A stretch of 64,000 nt of DNA, from positions 4,030,001-4,094,000 of the forward strand of contig NZ_LT605205.1 of NCBI RefSeq assembly GCF_900095135.1, in the 5' to 3' direction. Positions 63,632 to 64,000 of the stretch are shown one piece after another (the first letter of the stretch is position 1; each line of letters starts with the position of its first letter). The DNA comes from Proteiniphilum saccharofermentans (GTDB lineage: Bacteria; Bacteroidota; Bacteroidia; Bacteroidales; Dysgonomonadaceae). A program made the translations under genes and the position numbers. The notes under the pieces are model-generated. The model was not told where the DNA came from. It ran no database searches and was given only the letters and a program-made list of their open reading frames with translations.

Positions 63632-63633
63632 CT

Positions 63634-63690
63634 TCAAGATTCAAGATTCAAAATTCAAGATTGAAGATTTCAGATTTCAGATTTAGAAGT
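63634..63690. repeat. low-complexity tandem AAGATTC/AGATTTC repeats
   Basis: About 57 bases of degenerate 7-8-base repeats (TTCAAGA, then TTCAGAT) follow the PPTase stop. Such arrays are common between genes and I assign no function. Confidence 0.6.
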
Positions 63691-63734
63691 TCTTCACTTT
63701 TCACTTTTAATTTTTCACTCTTAACCGGTAATTA

Positions 63735-63765
63735 CCAAAAACGCCCCGAAAAAACTTCCGGAGCG
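63735..63765 (-). terminator. Rho-independent terminator of tsf
   Basis: On the minus strand CGCTCCGGA pairs with TTCGGGGCG (two wobbles) around a 6-base loop and a TTTTT run follows. It lies about 30 bp after the tsf stop. Confidence 0.8.
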
Positions 63766-63794
63766 CTCTATTTATTAAATCGCAAAAATATATC

Positions 63795-64000
63795 TTACAC
63801 GTTCAACGATACACGTTTGAATGTAGTAACAGATAACTCTTTATCGCTTTCTTTCAGAAACTGTTCAATGGTCTTCTTGGAGTCTTTCACATATTCCTGT
63901 TGAAGAAGAGTCGATTCCTTGTAGAACTTCTGCAATGCTCCTTCCGCAATCCTGTCGAGCAGGTTTTCCGGTTTACCGGCTTCGCGTGCTTTGTCTCGTG
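63795..64000 (-). CDS. tsf: translation elongation factor Ts, C-terminal part (5' end beyond window)
   Basis: The minus strand reads a 68-codon tail that includes AREAGKPENLLDRIAEGALQ and KFYKESTLLQQEYVKD and ends TFKRVSLNV, the conserved C-terminal region of EF-Ts. EF-Ts recycles EF-Tu by nucleotide exchange. The start lies beyond the window edge. Confidence 0.9.
   Translation of the reverse strand, partial: RDKAREAGKPENLLDRIAEGALQKFYKESTLLQQEYVKDSKKTIEQFLKESDKELSVTTFKRVSLNV

Noticed and set aside
63616-63903. 95-codon + strand frame after the PPTase gene
   Set aside because: It consists of low-complexity repeat, a terminator and the antisense of the tsf 3' end.
1-64000. CRISPR array, rRNA operon or phage attachment site
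   Set aside because: I saw no regularly spaced direct repeats, rRNA sequence or integrase. The tRNA genes near 33 kb show no duplicated 3' end beside the island.

Overview
The window is a bacterial chromosome segment from a Bacteroidota organism, most likely Bacteroidales. The evidence is a SusC/SusD pair with an ECF sigma factor and FecR anti-sigma factor, GldE, a PorT-type barrel, the tiny AURKAIP1/COX24-type basic protein, and many promoters with the phylum's TAnnTTTG -7 box. A linked butyrate kinase and phosphotransbutyrylase plus a three-subunit fumarate reductase suggest a fermenting anaerobe. A Dysgonomonadaceae-like genus is my guess, from gene content only.

Layout. 1-4260: a partial ATP-grasp-like gene, buk-ptb, and a Fic gene whose 5' end has been cut off by an insertion sequence. 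4261-7814: a compound block made of an IS1182-family element, 165 bp of the old fic start and leader, and an IS4-family element whose transposase is split by a -1 frameshift. 7815-29125: a 21.3-kb glycan-utilisation island. It holds an ECF sigma factor, FecR, SusC with an STN domain, SusD, a GH26-like enzyme, an Nramp-fold transporter without its metal motif, an epimerase-like protein, a DHDPS-family aldolase, an M20 hydrolase, DoxX, a Gfo/Idh/MocA oxidoreductase, a third IS, a GH78-like rhamnosidase, a Ser-type sulfatase and a truncated SGNH protein. 29126-32679: a second, almost identical copy of the compound IS block. 32680-64000: core genome, with tRNA-Gly(CCC), tRNA-Pro(CGG), a wHTH/membrane-protein pair divergent from DUF3857 proteins, lrp, ispD-xseB-xseA, a subtilase to pepD operon, rsmA-corA, a GNAT gene, a DUF2156 gene, trpS, frdCAB, an OMP gene, priA, rng, HU, mutY, ssb, gldE, a PPTase gene and the end of tsf.

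The key structural result concerns the two 3.55-kb blocks. In copy 1 the IS1182 has an intact 4-bp target duplication (TAGG) and the IS4 does not. In copy 2 the IS4 has an intact 9-bp duplication (AGGAAATAT) and the IS1182 does not. Collapsing the two copies restores both duplications, and across TAGG the fic reading frame. The ancestral locus therefore carried one block, and the 21.3-kb island arrived between two copies of it by recombination rather than by transposition of either IS.

Functionally the island reads as a self-regulated import and catabolism unit. The STN-bearing SusC can signal through FecR to the ECF sigma factor. Surface enzymes (GH26-like, rhamnosidase, sulfatase) trim a glycan. 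An unusual inner-membrane transporter and a tight run of aldolase, epimerase-like, deacylase and oxidoreductase genes could process a released small acid or N-acyl compound. The substrate is not deducible from sequence alone.
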